Shown piece by piece: positions 30,824 through 40,283 of a stretch of DNA of 49,028 bases. The first letter of the stretch is position 1; each line of letters begins with the position of its first letter. Position numbers and translations under genes: made by a program. The notes beneath the pieces were generated by a model, which was not told the DNA's origin, did not search any database, and saw nothing but the letters and a program-made list of their open reading frames with translations. Origin of the DNA: an uncultured Verrucomicrobiales bacterium (GTDB lineage Bacteria > Verrucomicrobiota > Verrucomicrobiia > Verrucomicrobiales > DEV007); NCBI GenBank assembly GCA_937922595.1, contig CALAIY010000130.1, forward strand, positions 1-49,028, read 5' to 3'.

Positions 30824-31705
30824 TTACTCAGATTCGGTTTCTGGAGCTTCCTCCTCAGTTACTTCTGGCTCCTCGGTGGCTTTGGCCGTCGCTTCGGCGG
30901 CTTGCTCAGCAGCCTTTGCGGCTGCTTTAGCGGCATCTTCTTGAGCCTTCTTTACTTCAGCTTCGCGGGCGGCTTTCTCTGCTTCCTCTTTTTCTTTGAG
31001 TTCTTTCTGCTTTGCGGAGGGCTGGGAAGGTGCTGGCTCGTCGAGCTGGCGGAGGCGCTCATCGGTGCGGGTGATGAATTCGTTTCCGGCATATTTCTGC
31101 GAGGCAATTTGTTCGTACTGGCGGCGGGCGCCTTCTGTATCTCCTTCGTCCCAGGCGAGATCGCCAAGACGCATGAGGGCTCCGGGGGCTACGGCGCTAT
31201 CGGGTTGCTCGGAAAGGATGCTTTCAAATACTGCCTTTGCTTCTGCTCCGTTGCCTGCGGCTTGCTGCTGCATTCCGATGGCGAACATTGCTTGCGGGCG
31301 AAGCGGGTGATTGGGGAATTCGGAGAGGAATGTTTCCAGTTTTGCGATGGCTTCATCTGGCTTTGCATCGGCTCCTGAGGCGAGAAGGTTGGCTGCTGCG
31401 ATGAGTGCATTTCCTGCTCCTAGCGTGCCGGGGTGCTCGGCGGTCACTTTCTCCAATTCTTCGATGGTCGTGGCTGCGGTGAAGGCTTCGGCTCCGGCAA
31501 GTTGCGTGGCGTCTTTGTTTCCAAGATAGACCAGGACTCCAGATGTGACGATGAAGACTGCGGCAATGCCTCCGAAGATGGCTTTGCGGTTTTCCTGGAG
31601 AGCCATTTCAAGTGGCGAAGGTGCTCCCATTAATTCCATTTCTTCAGCGGGTGCGTCGGAAGGGGAGTTGGATGGGCTGGATGGGGGCTGGACTGGATCT
31701 GCCAT
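30824..31705 (-). CDS. Membrane-anchored TPR protein, YfgM-like
   Basis: The 293 residues have a cytosolic acidic/Pro-rich start, one membrane segment (about 44-62, FGGIAAVFIVTSGVLVYLG) and then helical repeats with TPR spacing (IAKLETFLSEFPNHPLRPQA, AKAVFESILSEQPDSAVAPG). The last 70 residues form an Ala/Glu/Lys-rich charged coil. The layout resembles YfgM-like envelope quality-control proteins, but that is a fold-level comparison. It stands between convergent ftsH and cysK. Confidence 0.75.
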   Translation of the reverse strand: MADPVQPPSSPSNSPSDAPAEEMELMGAPSPLEMALQENRKAIFGGIAAVFIVTSGVLVYLGNKDATQLAGAEAFTAATTIEELEKVTAEHPGTLGAGNALIAAANLLASGADAKPDEAIAKLETFLSEFPNHPLRPQAMFAIGMQQQAAGNGAEAKAVFESILSEQPDSAVAPGALMRLGDLAWDEGDTEGARRQYEQIASQKYAGNEFITRTDERLRQLDEPAPSQPSAKQKELKEKEEAEKAAREAEVKKAQEDAAKAAAKAAEQAAEATAKATEEPEVTEEEAPETESE

Positions 31706-31820
31706 GGCAATTTAGGAAAAAAATGGGGGTACCGGAGGGGCGGGTAGTAAAGCGCACGCCAGCTGTGCCGCAATCGGAATTGCGGGGCGTCGGTGCGGGG
31801 AAGAAATGAGCGTTTCTCAG

Positions 31821-32804
31821 TTATACGGCAACCGCTGCGCGTGCCTCATCTGCGAGTGGAGTCGATAGGTAACGCTCGCCGGTAGAGCAACCGATGGTGA
31901 CGATCGTTTTCCCTTTGTTTTCTGGGCGGGCGGCGAGTTTAAGTGCTGCGGCGACATTTGCTCCGGTGGAGATGCCTGCGAGAATTCCCTCTTCTTTGGC
32001 TATTCTGCGCGCCATGGCGAAGGCCTCGTCGTTTGATACTTTAATGGATTCTAGGATCTGGGCGTTGCCGTTGCTGTCTTTGAGGTGGAGATTTCCTGGG
32101 ATGAAACCGGCTCCTGTGCCTTGGATCTTGTGCGGTCCGGGGGTGGTGGTCTCGCCGGCGAGCGTCTGGGAAATTACAGGGGAGTCTTCGGGCTCGACGA
32201 CGATGACTTGGAGTGATTCTTTACGTGGCTTCAGTGCTTCGACACATCCGGTGGCAGTGCCGCCGGTGCCTACGGCGGAGACGATGATGTCCACGCTGCC
32301 ATCGGTGTCTTCCCAGATTTCTTCGGCGGTGGTGGCGGAGTGAATGGCGGGGTTTGCGCTGTTGTTGAATTGCTGGGGCATCCAGGAGTTTTCCGTTTCG
32401 GAAACGATCTCTTCTGCTTTCTCGATGGCACCTTTCATGCCTTTGGGGCCTGGAGTGAGGACGAGCTTGGCTCCGAGAAGAGCGAGGAGGGTGCGGCGCT
32501 CGAGGGACATTGTCTCGGGCATGGTGAGAATGATTTTATAGCCTTTGGCTGCCGCGACGAAGGCGAGCGCGATTCCTGTATTGCCGCTGGTAGGCTCGAC
32601 GATGGTGGTGCCGGGCTTGAGGGTACCGTCCTTTTCTGCGGCTTCGATCATGGCTTTGCCGATTCGATCTTTTACGCTGCCAAGGGGATTGAAGAATTCA
32701 CATTTAAGGAGGACGGTCGCCTCGCAGCCATTGGTGACTTTATTCAGTTTCACGAGGGGCGTGCGCCCGATGGTTTCTACGATGTTGTTGTAAATATTGC
32801 CCAT
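31821..32804 (-). CDS. cysK: Cysteine synthase A (O-acetylserine sulfhydrylase)
   Basis: PLP enzyme making cysteine from O-acetylserine and sulfide. The PLP lysine is Lys45 in [11 protein letters not shown]; the substrate loop PTSGNTG is at 71-77; the phosphate loop is GTGGTATG near 175. At 327 residues it is normal. ATG 32804 is followed by [17 protein letters not shown], the usual start. It is divergent from the pterin dehydratase gene. It fits sulfur supply for the nearby suf genes, without an operon link. Confidence 0.95.
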   Translation of the reverse strand: MGNIYNNIVETIGRTPLVKLNKVTNGCEATVLLKCEFFNPLGSVKDRIGKAMIEAAEKDGTLKPGTTIVEPTSGNTGIALAFVAAAKGYKIILTMPETMSLERRTLLALLGAKLVLTPGPKGMKGAIEKAEEIVSETENSWMPQQFNNSANPAIHSATTAEEIWEDTDGSVDIIVSAVGTGGTATGCVEALKPRKESLQVIVVEPEDSPVISQTLAGETTTPGPHKIQGTGAGFIPGNLHLKDSNGNAQILESIKVSNDEAFAMARRIAKEEGILAGISTGANVAAALKLAARPENKGKTIVTIGCSTGERYLSTPLADEARAAVAV

Positions 32805-32888
32805 GGGTAATGGGGTATTTTTAAGGCGTCGTGGACTTCAATGCAAACGCCACTTGTGGTTTAGCCTTGGTGAGTCCAGGGAAATTGG

Positions 32889-33161
32889 GTGAAACCGAAA
32901 GAACTCGCTGCGGCTTTAGATTCCGTGCCACATTGGAATATCGAAGGTGATGAGATCACGCGTAGCTACGAGTGCGGGAGTTTCCGTGAAGCGGTGGAGC
33001 TAGTGGCGAAGGTCGCAGATTTGGCTGAGGCTCAAAATCATCATCCACACATCACGATTAATTACCGAAAGGTGACGCTGCGGCTCACGACTCATAGTGA
33101 GGGCGGGCTTACGAAGAAGGATTTTCTCCTGGCGATTGCGTGTGATCGTGCTGCTGCCTAG
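32889..33161 (+). CDS. 4a-hydroxytetrahydrobiopterin dehydratase (PCD/DCoH family)
   Basis: Dehydrates pterin-4a-carbinolamine. The 90 residues carry the signature HHPHITINYRKVTLRLTTH (residues near 52-70), with the active-site His pair. It starts at GTG 32889 preceded by AGGGAAATT, a plausible ribosome-binding site. No phenylalanine hydroxylase is near, so it may act on another pterin. It overlaps the end of the convergent gene by four bases. Confidence 0.92.
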   Translation: MKPKELAAALDSVPHWNIEGDEITRSYECGSFREAVELVAKVADLAEAQNHHPHITINYRKVTLRLTTHSEGGLTKKDFLLAIACDRAAA

Positions 33162-34141
33162 AATGTCTCGCTTTCCAAGCATTGGCGAAGCCAGCTGATG
33201 AGTCTCTTGGCATCTGAATTTGATTCGGCGGAGGATTCTAGAGCTGCCCAATCGGTTGCCGGGCGTTGCCGGGCGGGGGAGAGGATGCGGATGTCGAGAC
33301 GGGCGCAGAGGGCGTCGAATTCAGAGTCTCGGAGTTTTCGCAGTTCTGCAGTGTCGGGCATCTGGTCGAGGCCATCTGGGGTGAGGCCATAGGTCGTGAC
33401 GCCGATTCCGTGGTGGGCTCCGAGAGTGCGGATTTGATCGGCTAGCTGGCCGTCGCTGATTGCACCTGCGATGTGAAGGGCGCCAGCATTTGCCCATTCG
33501 GAGTGGCTGACGCATTGGAAGAAGCTCTCGCGAAAATTTTCGTGAGTGACGTGCATCTTGAGCTTTGCCGTCGTGATACTGAAGGAGGGTAAGCCGGCTG
33601 CAGCGCGGACGGCCATTGCGGGGCGATCTAGAGACACGCGGCCATCTGAGTTTTCTGTGAGTACGTGCCAGGCGACGAGAGCGAGATCGGGGAATTTCCA
33701 GAGGTTTGCCAGTGGCGCTCCCGAGCTGAAGGAGTCTTCAAAAGCGAAGGGGTATTGCCCAGTCCCCATTGCAATGCGTTGCACTACGGCACGAAATTTC
33801 CGAGCGCGCGTGATGGCGAGATCCACATTCCCTGGAGCTTGCTCGAAAAGGCCGGGTTCGAGGCTTGGCTGGGAGGAGGAGTGGATGGCATCACTGCTGA
33901 AGCCTCCCACCGAATAGGACCGAAGGTAGTAGCCTTGTCCCTGCTCGACTTTGGCAATGGGCGACGATGGGTCGCAGCACATGATCGAGAAGTGGTAGCG
34001 GAGCGTGGCGTCGCTGTATTCCTGTGGGATCCGAAGACGGACGAGCCTGATCAGCTCGGTGCCTTTCACCGATTCTGATGGACTTTCAGGAAGAATATCA
34101 GGAAGAAGGTCTTTGAGCTGGTCGCGGAGAGTGGTCGCCAT
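33158..34141 (-). CDS. Hypothetical protein with possible winged-helix start
   Basis: The 327-residue ORF starts MATTLRDQLKDLLPDILPES. Its first 70 residues (GTELIRLVRLRIPQEYSDATLRYHFSIMC) look like a winged-helix DNA-binding unit. The rest has no recognised motif: a middle IARA-type helical region, an HVTHENFRESFFQCVSHSEW segment near 205, and a C-terminus ending RQCLESETF. No signal peptide is visible. It may be a regulator with an unfamiliar sensor part, but this is inferred. The ATG at 34141 is 139 bp from the divergent TPM gene. Confidence 0.75.
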   Translation of the reverse strand: MATTLRDQLKDLLPDILPESPSESVKGTELIRLVRLRIPQEYSDATLRYHFSIMCCDPSSPIAKVEQGQGYYLRSYSVGGFSSDAIHSSSQPSLEPGLFEQAPGNVDLAITRARKFRAVVQRIAMGTGQYPFAFEDSFSSGAPLANLWKFPDLALVAWHVLTENSDGRVSLDRPAMAVRAAAGLPSFSITTAKLKMHVTHENFRESFFQCVSHSEWANAGALHIAGAISDGQLADQIRTLGAHHGIGVTTYGLTPDGLDQMPDTAELRKLRDSEFDALCARLDIRILSPARQRPATDWAALESSAESNSDAKRLISWLRQCLESETF

Positions 34142-34280
34142 GAGAAAGGGTAATCTATAACCTAGAACGGAGTGTCGTACTCACCAGTAAATTTTAAAAA
34201 GATTGCGGAATCTTTTATTTCCCGCTGTCTGATTCGGTCTCGCCATCGTGCCTTCGTAAGGCTATCCTAATGACTTATCC

Positions 34281-34997
34281 ATGGCGGAATATTCCGAAGA
34301 TCCCGACCTCCGTTGTCCTCGCTGCGTTCAGCTTCTCGCTGGGGCGGCGTCTCAGTGCGAGCATTGTGGGTTCGACCTCGAATCGCTCGATGGCGTCTTT
34401 GGGGAAGAGGTGGTTTTCCTCGATCGTGTGACCGACCCAACTGGCGAACTCCGGGGACGTGAACGCACTCTCCTTGCTGAAACACTCGAAGGCTTTGATG
34501 ACCGTTTTCCCCAACTTTTCGTGGCGACTTATCTTGGCTACCTTCCCGAGGTGACCACGATTCGGCAGTTCGGCTTCTGGCTGATGAATCGCGCTGCCAT
34601 CAATGGCGTGGATGTGGGTCGTCCTAATCATCATGGGATTCTCTTTGTTGTTGATCTGCAGGGGCAGTCGGTGGGGCTTACACTTGGCTATCAGGTCGAA
34701 CCCTTTCTTTCTCACGCTGATCGTGGGAAAATCCTTCGCGTCGGCACCCGCGCTTTCGCTGCCCAAGACTACGGACGTGGGCTGCGCGACTGCGTAAAGC
34801 AACTTGGAGAACGCCTCGCGGCGAGCTCGCGGAGGGCGGCGCGCCAGCCGGAGCGTTTCGGATCAAGTGGACTCATTGAACCGAGCAAGGGGATCGGTCT
34901 TGTCCCGCTTCGAATCGGGCATCGGTTTCTTAAAAAAGTCCGGCCGACCGAAGATGTCTCTGAGCTGATATCCGAAGAAACGGAGGTCGAAGAATGA
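34281..34997 (+). CDS. TPM-domain protein with N-terminal zinc ribbon
   Basis: The 238 residues open with a zinc-ribbon-like CPRC...CEHC (about 11-30), followed by a TPM domain (FDDRFPQLFVATYLGYLP, HHGILFVVDLQGQSVGLTLGYQVEP, DYGRGLRDCVKQLGERL). TPM domains occur in phosphatase-like and envelope assembly proteins. No signal peptide, so probably cytosolic. It overlaps the next gene by ATGA (34994-34997), so both are made together. Confidence 0.8.
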   Translation: MAEYSEDPDLRCPRCVQLLAGAASQCEHCGFDLESLDGVFGEEVVFLDRVTDPTGELRGRERTLLAETLEGFDDRFPQLFVATYLGYLPEVTTIRQFGFWLMNRAAINGVDVGRPNHHGILFVVDLQGQSVGLTLGYQVEPFLSHADRGKILRVGTRAFAAQDYGRGLRDCVKQLGERLAASSRRAARQPERFGSSGLIEPSKGIGLVPLRIGHRFLKKVRPTEDVSELISEETEVEE

Positions 34998-35983
34998 GGT
35001 GCCGTATTCTATTGATTGCGCTCTGTCTCACGGGAGCGGCTTATTCTTCTCCGGTGGGTGAAGATACGAAGACTATTGAGCCTGAGCCTACTTCGACCAT
35101 TCCTGAGCTGGATCTTCCTCTACCGGTCTGGGACAGTGATGAATATCGAAAGATTGATACGGGGCTAAGGCAGATGAACCTCGGTGGAGGGCTCTGGCCT
35201 TCCGAGCAGATTCAGATTTTTCCGAATGTAGATGAAGAGATTATTCCGCTGTCTCCAGGATCTTTGGTGATTCCTGCCGGGCAAGGAACGCTTCTTAGTT
35301 ACGCATTATTCAATCAATACTTTGCGGATCGTCCTGCCGCGTATCTTGCCGATCCCCAGAATCTTCTTGCGCGGCCATTCCGCGAAAATGTGGAGCGCTT
35401 CCTTACCTATCATTCCTCTGAGTCTAAGATTACGACTTACGTGCTCGTGTTTAAGAAGGGGCAGGAATTTCCGATTGAGCTATCCACGCGCGCCATCTGG
35501 CGTCGGTGGTTTCCCGAAGGGGAGGGGGCAATCGTCTTTTATTATATGGGAGAGCCTGAGGCGACGGCTATTGAGTTGGGTCAGGCATTTGCTGAAAGTG
35601 CTGGGAATGAACGCCTCGAATCGCTTCTCAATACTTGTGTCTCCGATGCTCTCGAAAGCCCGTTTCCCGGCGGGCAGCTTGAGCGCTTCTGCGTGAAATA
35701 CTCGGTGCAAACCTATCAACTAGAGAAAAATATCGCTCAGGAAGCTCGTGCGACAATGGCGACGGTCGGGCTTGATGAAAAAGAGGATATCGAAGTGCCA
35801 CCGGCGAAAGCGATTCTTCCGGTCGTCCTCGCTGCACTTGGTGCGATCGGGACACTACTCATCTGGTGGATTCGGGGGAGACGCCCCGTTTACTTTCCGG
35901 AGTTTGATGAGATTCCCGTAAGGCTTGGTGGCGAATACACGGGTGGCACCGATGCTGTCGTCTCCTTCAGCAGAGGTGGCTGA
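34994..35983 (+). CDS. Secreted/membrane-anchored TPM-like protein
   Basis: The 329 residues have a signal peptide (about 18 residues, ending AYSSPVGEDT), a periplasmic TPM-like region (residues about 125-245, TYVLVFKKGQEFPIEL, GAIVFYYMGEPEATAIEL), one membrane segment near 275-292 (LPVVLAALGAIGTLLIWWI) and a short cytosolic tail. With the cytosolic zinc-ribbon TPM partner it forms a coupled two-gene module. The domain match is weaker than for the partner. It ends five bases from the convergent GNAT gene. Confidence 0.72.
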   Translation: MRCRILLIALCLTGAAYSSPVGEDTKTIEPEPTSTIPELDLPLPVWDSDEYRKIDTGLRQMNLGGGLWPSEQIQIFPNVDEEIIPLSPGSLVIPAGQGTLLSYALFNQYFADRPAAYLADPQNLLARPFRENVERFLTYHSSESKITTYVLVFKKGQEFPIELSTRAIWRRWFPEGEGAIVFYYMGEPEATAIELGQAFAESAGNERLESLLNTCVSDALESPFPGGQLERFCVKYSVQTYQLEKNIAQEARATMATVGLDEKEDIEVPPAKAILPVVLAALGAIGTLLIWWIRGRRPVYFPEFDEIPVRLGGEYTGGTDAVVSFSRGG

Positions 35984-35988
35984 TTCTC

Positions 35989-36864
35989 TTAGAGCGATTT
36001 GCGGAAGAGGATTGATTCGCCGCGCTTAGTGACGATCGCTGAAGAGGCGCTTTCGGCTGCTTGGCCGCTGGGGAGAGAGAAACGGAGCGTCTCTGTGCCG
36101 GTGCGCAAAAGTGATTCTAGTGTGAGGGATCGAAGGAGGGGGAGGATCCACTCATTGTACTTTCCGGCGAGGGTTACTTCGAGATCACGGGTAGCGTGTG
36201 TTTTTTGAGATGTCACGAGCAGCACTCCTTTAATCTCTTCGCCTACCAATGCGACCGATGAGGCTTTCGCTGAAAACCCGTTGATGTTATCGCGGACACG
36301 ATCTGCGACTACGGGAGATACCAGTTTCATCTGGCGCTTCAGAAATTCTCCGACATCTGCCTTGGCCACCTCGCGGAGAGACACGACTTGTCCACCGCGA
36401 GGAATTCGTCCTGGGGGCGGGGTCACTGCTGCGAGGTCTGCGACTCCGGCTTGGAAATGATGCAAGCGATCGGTCTCGGTGAAGCCTGCTGCGGCGAGAA
36501 ATTTCGCGCCTGCATCTTTCGGCTCCACATTGCGTGCAGGTTCGAGTGCTTGGCTGCCCAGATCGTAGGCGGCATCGCCCACAGCTTTGAGTAGTGCGGA
36601 TCCGATACCTTTGCGGCGTAGCCCTGGATTTACGGCGAGGGTTAAGTGCGCGGGCACCATCGAAGCGACGCTATTTTTGGGGACAGAAGCTAGAGCGAAC
36701 CCGGCATGTGGCCGTGGTGATCCATCTTCGGCTGGTGCACGTTCTGCGACGACGAGCGCTTCAGCATTCCCTTTGCCTGGATGGTATAATTTAGGGAATG
36801 CCCAGCGGAGCAATGCGTCATCTGCCGCTCCGCCTTGTCTCACCCGGATGTCGTTTGGTATCAT
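35989..36864 (-). CDS. GNAT-family N-acetyltransferase
   Basis: Starting at ATG 36864 (MIPNDIRVRQGGAADDALL) it has 291 residues. The acetyl-CoA site HLTLAVNPGLRRKGIGSALLKAV (split: LTLAVNPGLRRKGIG, near 75) marks motif A of GNAT enzymes. A second half (about 140-290) is less clear and may be a second GNAT-like fold. Its ATG overlaps the sufD stop by four bases, so it closes the suf cluster and is co-translated with it. An upstream open stretch to 37140 is the shadow of sufD and is not used. Substrate unknown. Confidence 0.85.
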   Translation of the reverse strand: MIPNDIRVRQGGAADDALLRWAFPKLYHPGKGNAEALVVAERAPAEDGSPRPHAGFALASVPKNSVASMVPAHLTLAVNPGLRRKGIGSALLKAVGDAAYDLGSQALEPARNVEPKDAGAKFLAAAGFTETDRLHHFQAGVADLAAVTPPPGRIPRGGQVVSLREVAKADVGEFLKRQMKLVSPVVADRVRDNINGFSAKASSVALVGEEIKGVLLVTSQKTHATRDLEVTLAGKYNEWILPLLRSLTLESLLRTGTETLRFSLPSGQAAESASSAIVTKRGESILFRKSL

Positions 36865-38096
36865 ACGGGGAGATTGGCGAATTTTTCTTCGATGCGCGCG
36901 AGGGCAAAGTCTTGGAGCGCGGCGTTTCCGATTTTGTCCACAACTTCGGCGGTGAAGCCAATCGTGATAAGTTGGCGGGCAGTGGTGGGCTTGATTCCGC
37001 GAGCGAGAAAGTAGAAGAGTTCGTCGTCTTCGATCTGTCCAGAGGTTGAGCCGTGCGAGCACTTTACTTGGTCTGCATTGATTTCGAGACCAGGCATCGA
37101 ATTCGCCTCGGCGTCGTCGCTGAGGAAGAGGTTGCGGCAAGTCTGGTAAGCGTCCGTGCCGTGGGCGCCATCATCGACAACGATCAGTCCGGCAAAAACC
37201 GTCTTCGACGTATCGTAAAGCGCGTTTTTATAAAGGAGATCGGAGGTCGTATTCGGAGCGTGGTGGAGCTGAAGTGTGCGCTGGTCGAATTGCTGCGAGC
37301 CAGAAGCCACGTTCACCGAAAGCATGTCGCTGTTTCCTCCAGCGCCATTGAGGTGGGAAGTTGCTTCGTTGCGGATCCAGGTGCCACCAAGGTTCAGAGT
37401 GAAGCTCTTTACGTTGGCGTCTTTACCCGCCGATGTGCTGGCGATTTGAATGCCGCGAGTCGCAGAGTTCCAGCGCTGGATATTTGCATAGGTAATATTC
37501 GCGCCGTCTTTCGCGATCAGATCGCAAACTCCGATTGAGAGGCTCGCAGACGTCTCATCAGCAGAAACGAACTGATCGATCACCGATACCTGAGCGTTCG
37601 CTTCAGCAACCACCAAGGTATGCGGAAAGATTACTGTCTTGTCGCCACCGAGCCAGTGCGTGACTTCGATAGGTTTTTCGATCACGACGCCGGAAGGGAC
37701 ATAAATGACAACGCCCTCCGAGGTGTGCTCGCGGTGGAGTTCCGCATATCCAGCAGAACCAAGCTCGAATGGCTGAGCCATGAAGTGCTCGTCTACCAAT
37801 GCTTTATGTTTCTCACGTGCGTCGGCCAGCGATAGTACGATCACACCATCAGGGAGTGCATCGCCTGTCTGCGAGATAAGTTTGCTATTCGCAAAAACAA
37901 ACCGTGCAGAAGCTTCCTCGACGCCAATCGTGGAAAGTCCGGCAGAATCGAGTTCAACAGCCGAAGCCGGCTGCAAATCTTCAAGCGATTTGAGCTGAGA
38001 AAGATCAGCAAAACGCCAAGACTCCTCTTTACGGTTCGGAACAGGGGGGAGGGTGATCGAAGTCACTTCAGGATTTGGGGGTGCGGCTAGGGACAC
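36861..38096 (-). CDS. sufD: Fe-S cluster assembly protein SufD
   Basis: Scaffold-complex partner of SufB and SufC. The 411 residues contain LYKNALYDTSKTVFAGLIVV near 280, QTCRNLFLSDDAEANSMPGLEI near 318 and CSHGSTSGQIEDDELFYFLA near 342, the conserved SufBD core; the His and following acidic residues are present. The start is GTG 38096. It is separated from sufB by an unrelated PEP-CTERM gene. The stop overlaps the downstream GNAT start. Confidence 0.93.
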   Translation of the reverse strand: MSLAAPPNPEVTSITLPPVPNRKEESWRFADLSQLKSLEDLQPASAVELDSAGLSTIGVEEASARFVFANSKLISQTGDALPDGVIVLSLADAREKHKALVDEHFMAQPFELGSAGYAELHREHTSEGVVIYVPSGVVIEKPIEVTHWLGGDKTVIFPHTLVVAEANAQVSVIDQFVSADETSASLSIGVCDLIAKDGANITYANIQRWNSATRGIQIASTSAGKDANVKSFTLNLGGTWIRNEATSHLNGAGGNSDMLSVNVASGSQQFDQRTLQLHHAPNTTSDLLYKNALYDTSKTVFAGLIVVDDGAHGTDAYQTCRNLFLSDDAEANSMPGLEINADQVKCSHGSTSGQIEDDELFYFLARGIKPTTARQLITIGFTAEVVDKIGNAALQDFALARIEEKFANLPV

Positions 38097-38101
38097 GGGA
38101 A

Positions 38102-38115
38102 AACGAATATTCGTT
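38102..38115. repeat. 14-bp palindrome between PEP-CTERM gene and sufD
   Basis: AACGAATATTCGTT is perfectly self-complementary and occupies nearly the whole 20-bp gap after the PEP-CTERM stop and before the sufD GTG. It may be an operator or a weak stem; no T-tract is present. Confidence 0.45.
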
Positions 38116-38116
38116 A

Positions 38117-38806
38117 TTAGGTTGTTCTTTTTCGACGTAACGCTGTGGTTACAAAGGCGACGAGCGAAAGTGCAGCGACTGATGGTTCGGGGATAGGTGT
38201 GATACCTCCAATACTAAACCGAATTCCCTCTGTTCCAAAGACTCCTGATCCGATATACCCTGCTCCAGATGAAATGTCTCCGAGTGGCTGGTCGTCGGAT
38301 CCTGATGAAAGAAGTGTGAACGGGGAAGTGTCGTCAAGAAGCAGAACTCCCAAGCCGATAACTGCGTCGGTTCCGCTACCAGGAAATACTCCCGGGATTG
38401 TAGCTCCTCCGAAATCCCCGTGGTCGGTCGAGATTGAGAACGAGTCATTACCTCCTGCGTCATTGTTTGTGATAACTCCCTCCGCTCCAAAAAAAGCTAT
38501 CAAATCAGGAGCTGTTGTGAGTTGCCACGTATTTGAACCTACGATCACTTCGATGTTCACGCCTCCCGGTGCTGCAGAATAAAATCCGCCTTCAAGCGTC
38601 ACTATTTCGGGGGCTAAGAGGTCACTATCATATGTTATTGTTCCAGTAACAGGATTGCCAATGTTGGCAAATCCTGAAAGCGGGTTGGAAGCTGGAGCTT
38701 CGTCGGTAACAATGCCCGTGAAAGCGTAAGAATAGACTGTGGCGTAAACCGAAGAAGCAGAAAATAGCGAAATAACAACTGCAGGTAATGGAGAAAAAGA
38801 TTTCAT
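38117..38806 (-). CDS. PEP-CTERM sorting-domain protein
   Basis: The 229 residues start with a signal peptide (MKSFSPLPAVVISLFSASSVYA) and end with the sorting signal IPEPSVAALSLVAFVTTAL then RRKRTT, a PEP motif, hydrophobic segment and basic tail recognised by an exosortase. The middle is Gly/Thr/Asp-rich beta-type sequence (TGTITYDSDLLAPEIVTLEGG). It would be exported, cleaved and probably put on or through the outer envelope. Exosortase is not in the window. It lies with 20-bp gaps on each side inside the suf cluster and is AT-richer than sufB and sufD, which suggests later insertion. Confidence 0.92.
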   Translation of the reverse strand: MKSFSPLPAVVISLFSASSVYATVYSYAFTGIVTDEAPASNPLSGFANIGNPVTGTITYDSDLLAPEIVTLEGGFYSAAPGGVNIEVIVGSNTWQLTTAPDLIAFFGAEGVITNNDAGGNDSFSISTDHGDFGGATIPGVFPGSGTDAVIGLGVLLLDDTSPFTLLSSGSDDQPLGDISSGAGYIGSGVFGTEGIRFSIGGITPIPEPSVAALSLVAFVTTALRRKRTT

Positions 38807-38826
38807 TTGATAGAGAAGCGAGATTA

Positions 38827-40248
38827 TCAGCCGACCGACTCCTCCATCTCGAGGTCGATGAGGCGCTTTAGTTCCACGGAGTATTCCATCGGGAATTCGC
38901 GGACGAGGTCGTTAACGAAGCCGTTTACTGAGAGGGACATGGCTTCGCCTTCGTTGAGGCCGCGTTGCTTCATGTAGAAGATTTGGTCTTCGCTTACTTG
39001 GCTGACGCTGGCTTCGTGCTGGGTGGCGTGTTGGTTGCCGCGGACGGTGATTGCTGGGTAGGTGTCGGTGCGGCTTTTGCTGTTGATGAGCAGGGCGTCG
39101 CACTCGGTGTTGTTTTTGCAGCCTTTGAGGTGCTTGGGGATGTGGACTTGGCCGCGATAGGTGGAACGGCCGGTGCCTACGGAGATACTTTTCGAAACTA
39201 CGTTGGAAGTGGTTTCGTCGGCGGCGTGAACCATCTTGGCTCCGGTGTCTTGGTGCTGGCCGTCGTTGGCGAGGGCGATGGAGATGACTTCGCCGCGTGC
39301 TTTGCGACCTTTCATGATTACGCCGGGGTATTTCATGGTGAGGCGTGAGCCGATGTTACAATCGATCCAGCGGATTTCGGCTCCTTCGTGGGCGAGGCCG
39401 CGCTTGGTGACGAGGTTGAAGACGTTGGAACTCCAGTTCTGCACCGTGATGTATTGGATCTTGGCGTCTTTCATCGCGACGAGTTCGACGACGGCGCTGT
39501 GAAGTGTGGCGGTTTCGAATTTCGGTGCGGTGCAGCCTTCCATGTAGGTGAGCTCGGCTCCTTCATCGACGATGATGAGTGTGCGCTCGAACTGGCCGAA
39601 GTTTTCCGAGTTGATCCGGAAGTAGGCCTGGAGGGGGTGTTTCACTTTTACGCCGGGTGGGACGTAGATGAAGGAACCTCCGGAGAAAACGGCGCTGTTC
39701 AGTGCGGAGAATTTGTTGTCACCGGTGGGGATGACTTTGCCGAACCACTTGCGGAAAATCTCTGGGTGGTCTTTGAGGCCATCGGCTGAGGTGACGAAGA
39801 TGACTCCTTCGTCGGAGAGTGCGTCTTTTACGTTTGAGTAGGCTGCTTCGGAATCGTATTGGGCTTCAACTCCGGCGAGGAAGGCACGTTCTTGCTCGGG
39901 GATGCCGAGGCGATCGAATGTTTTTTTAACGTCGTCTGGCACTTCGTCCCAGGAGCGCTTGGGGCGCTCTCCATCGGAGAGGTAATAGCGGATTTTATCG
40001 AAATCGATGTTCTCGAGGTCTTTGGTTGCCCAGTTAGTAGGCATGGGTTTCTCCTCGAATACTTTGAGGGCGCGTTTGCGAAACGCACGTACCCAGTCGT
40101 CGTCCTTTTTGACGTCGCAGATGTAATCGACGGTTTTTTCGGAAAGGCCGTAGCCCGCGTCGAATTTGTTTCGTTCGGGGAATTTGAAGTTACCGATGTC
40201 GTCCTTTTCAAGGGCGACTTGTTCTACGGTGGCTGTTTCGTCGGACAT
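38827..40248 (-). CDS. sufB: Fe-S cluster assembly protein SufB
   Basis: Scaffold protein of the SUF system. From ATG 40248 ([20 protein letters not shown]) it has 473 residues, standard for SufB. Motifs include [19 protein letters not shown] near 210, [20 protein letters not shown] near 255, [21 protein letters not shown] near 310, and [19 protein letters not shown] near 390. The conserved Cys in EGCTAP and the late Cys in [10 protein letters not shown] are present. It follows sufC with a 35-bp gap. Confidence 0.95.
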   Translation of the reverse strand: MSDETATVEQVALEKDDIGNFKFPERNKFDAGYGLSEKTVDYICDVKKDDDWVRAFRKRALKVFEEKPMPTNWATKDLENIDFDKIRYYLSDGERPKRSWDEVPDDVKKTFDRLGIPEQERAFLAGVEAQYDSEAAYSNVKDALSDEGVIFVTSADGLKDHPEIFRKWFGKVIPTGDNKFSALNSAVFSGGSFIYVPPGVKVKHPLQAYFRINSENFGQFERTLIIVDEGAELTYMEGCTAPKFETATLHSAVVELVAMKDAKIQYITVQNWSSNVFNLVTKRGLAHEGAEIRWIDCNIGSRLTMKYPGVIMKGRKARGEVISIALANDGQHQDTGAKMVHAADETTSNVVSKSISVGTGRSTYRGQVHIPKHLKGCKNNTECDALLINSKSRTDTYPAITVRGNQHATQHEASVSQVSEDQIFYMKQRGLNEGEAMSLSVNGFVNDLVREFPMEYSVELKRLIDLEMEESVG

Positions 40249-40283
40249 AAAAAGGTGAAACGGTTGAGAGGTGAAAGGGGGAG

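Noticed and set aside
31768-31785. 7-bp hairpin downstream of cysK
   Set aside because: No T-tract on the cysK strand, so a terminator cannot be claimed.
35989-37140. GNAT protein extended to 37140
   Set aside because: The first 92 codons are an Arg/Pro-rich shadow of sufD; ATG 36864 with stop-start overlap is better.
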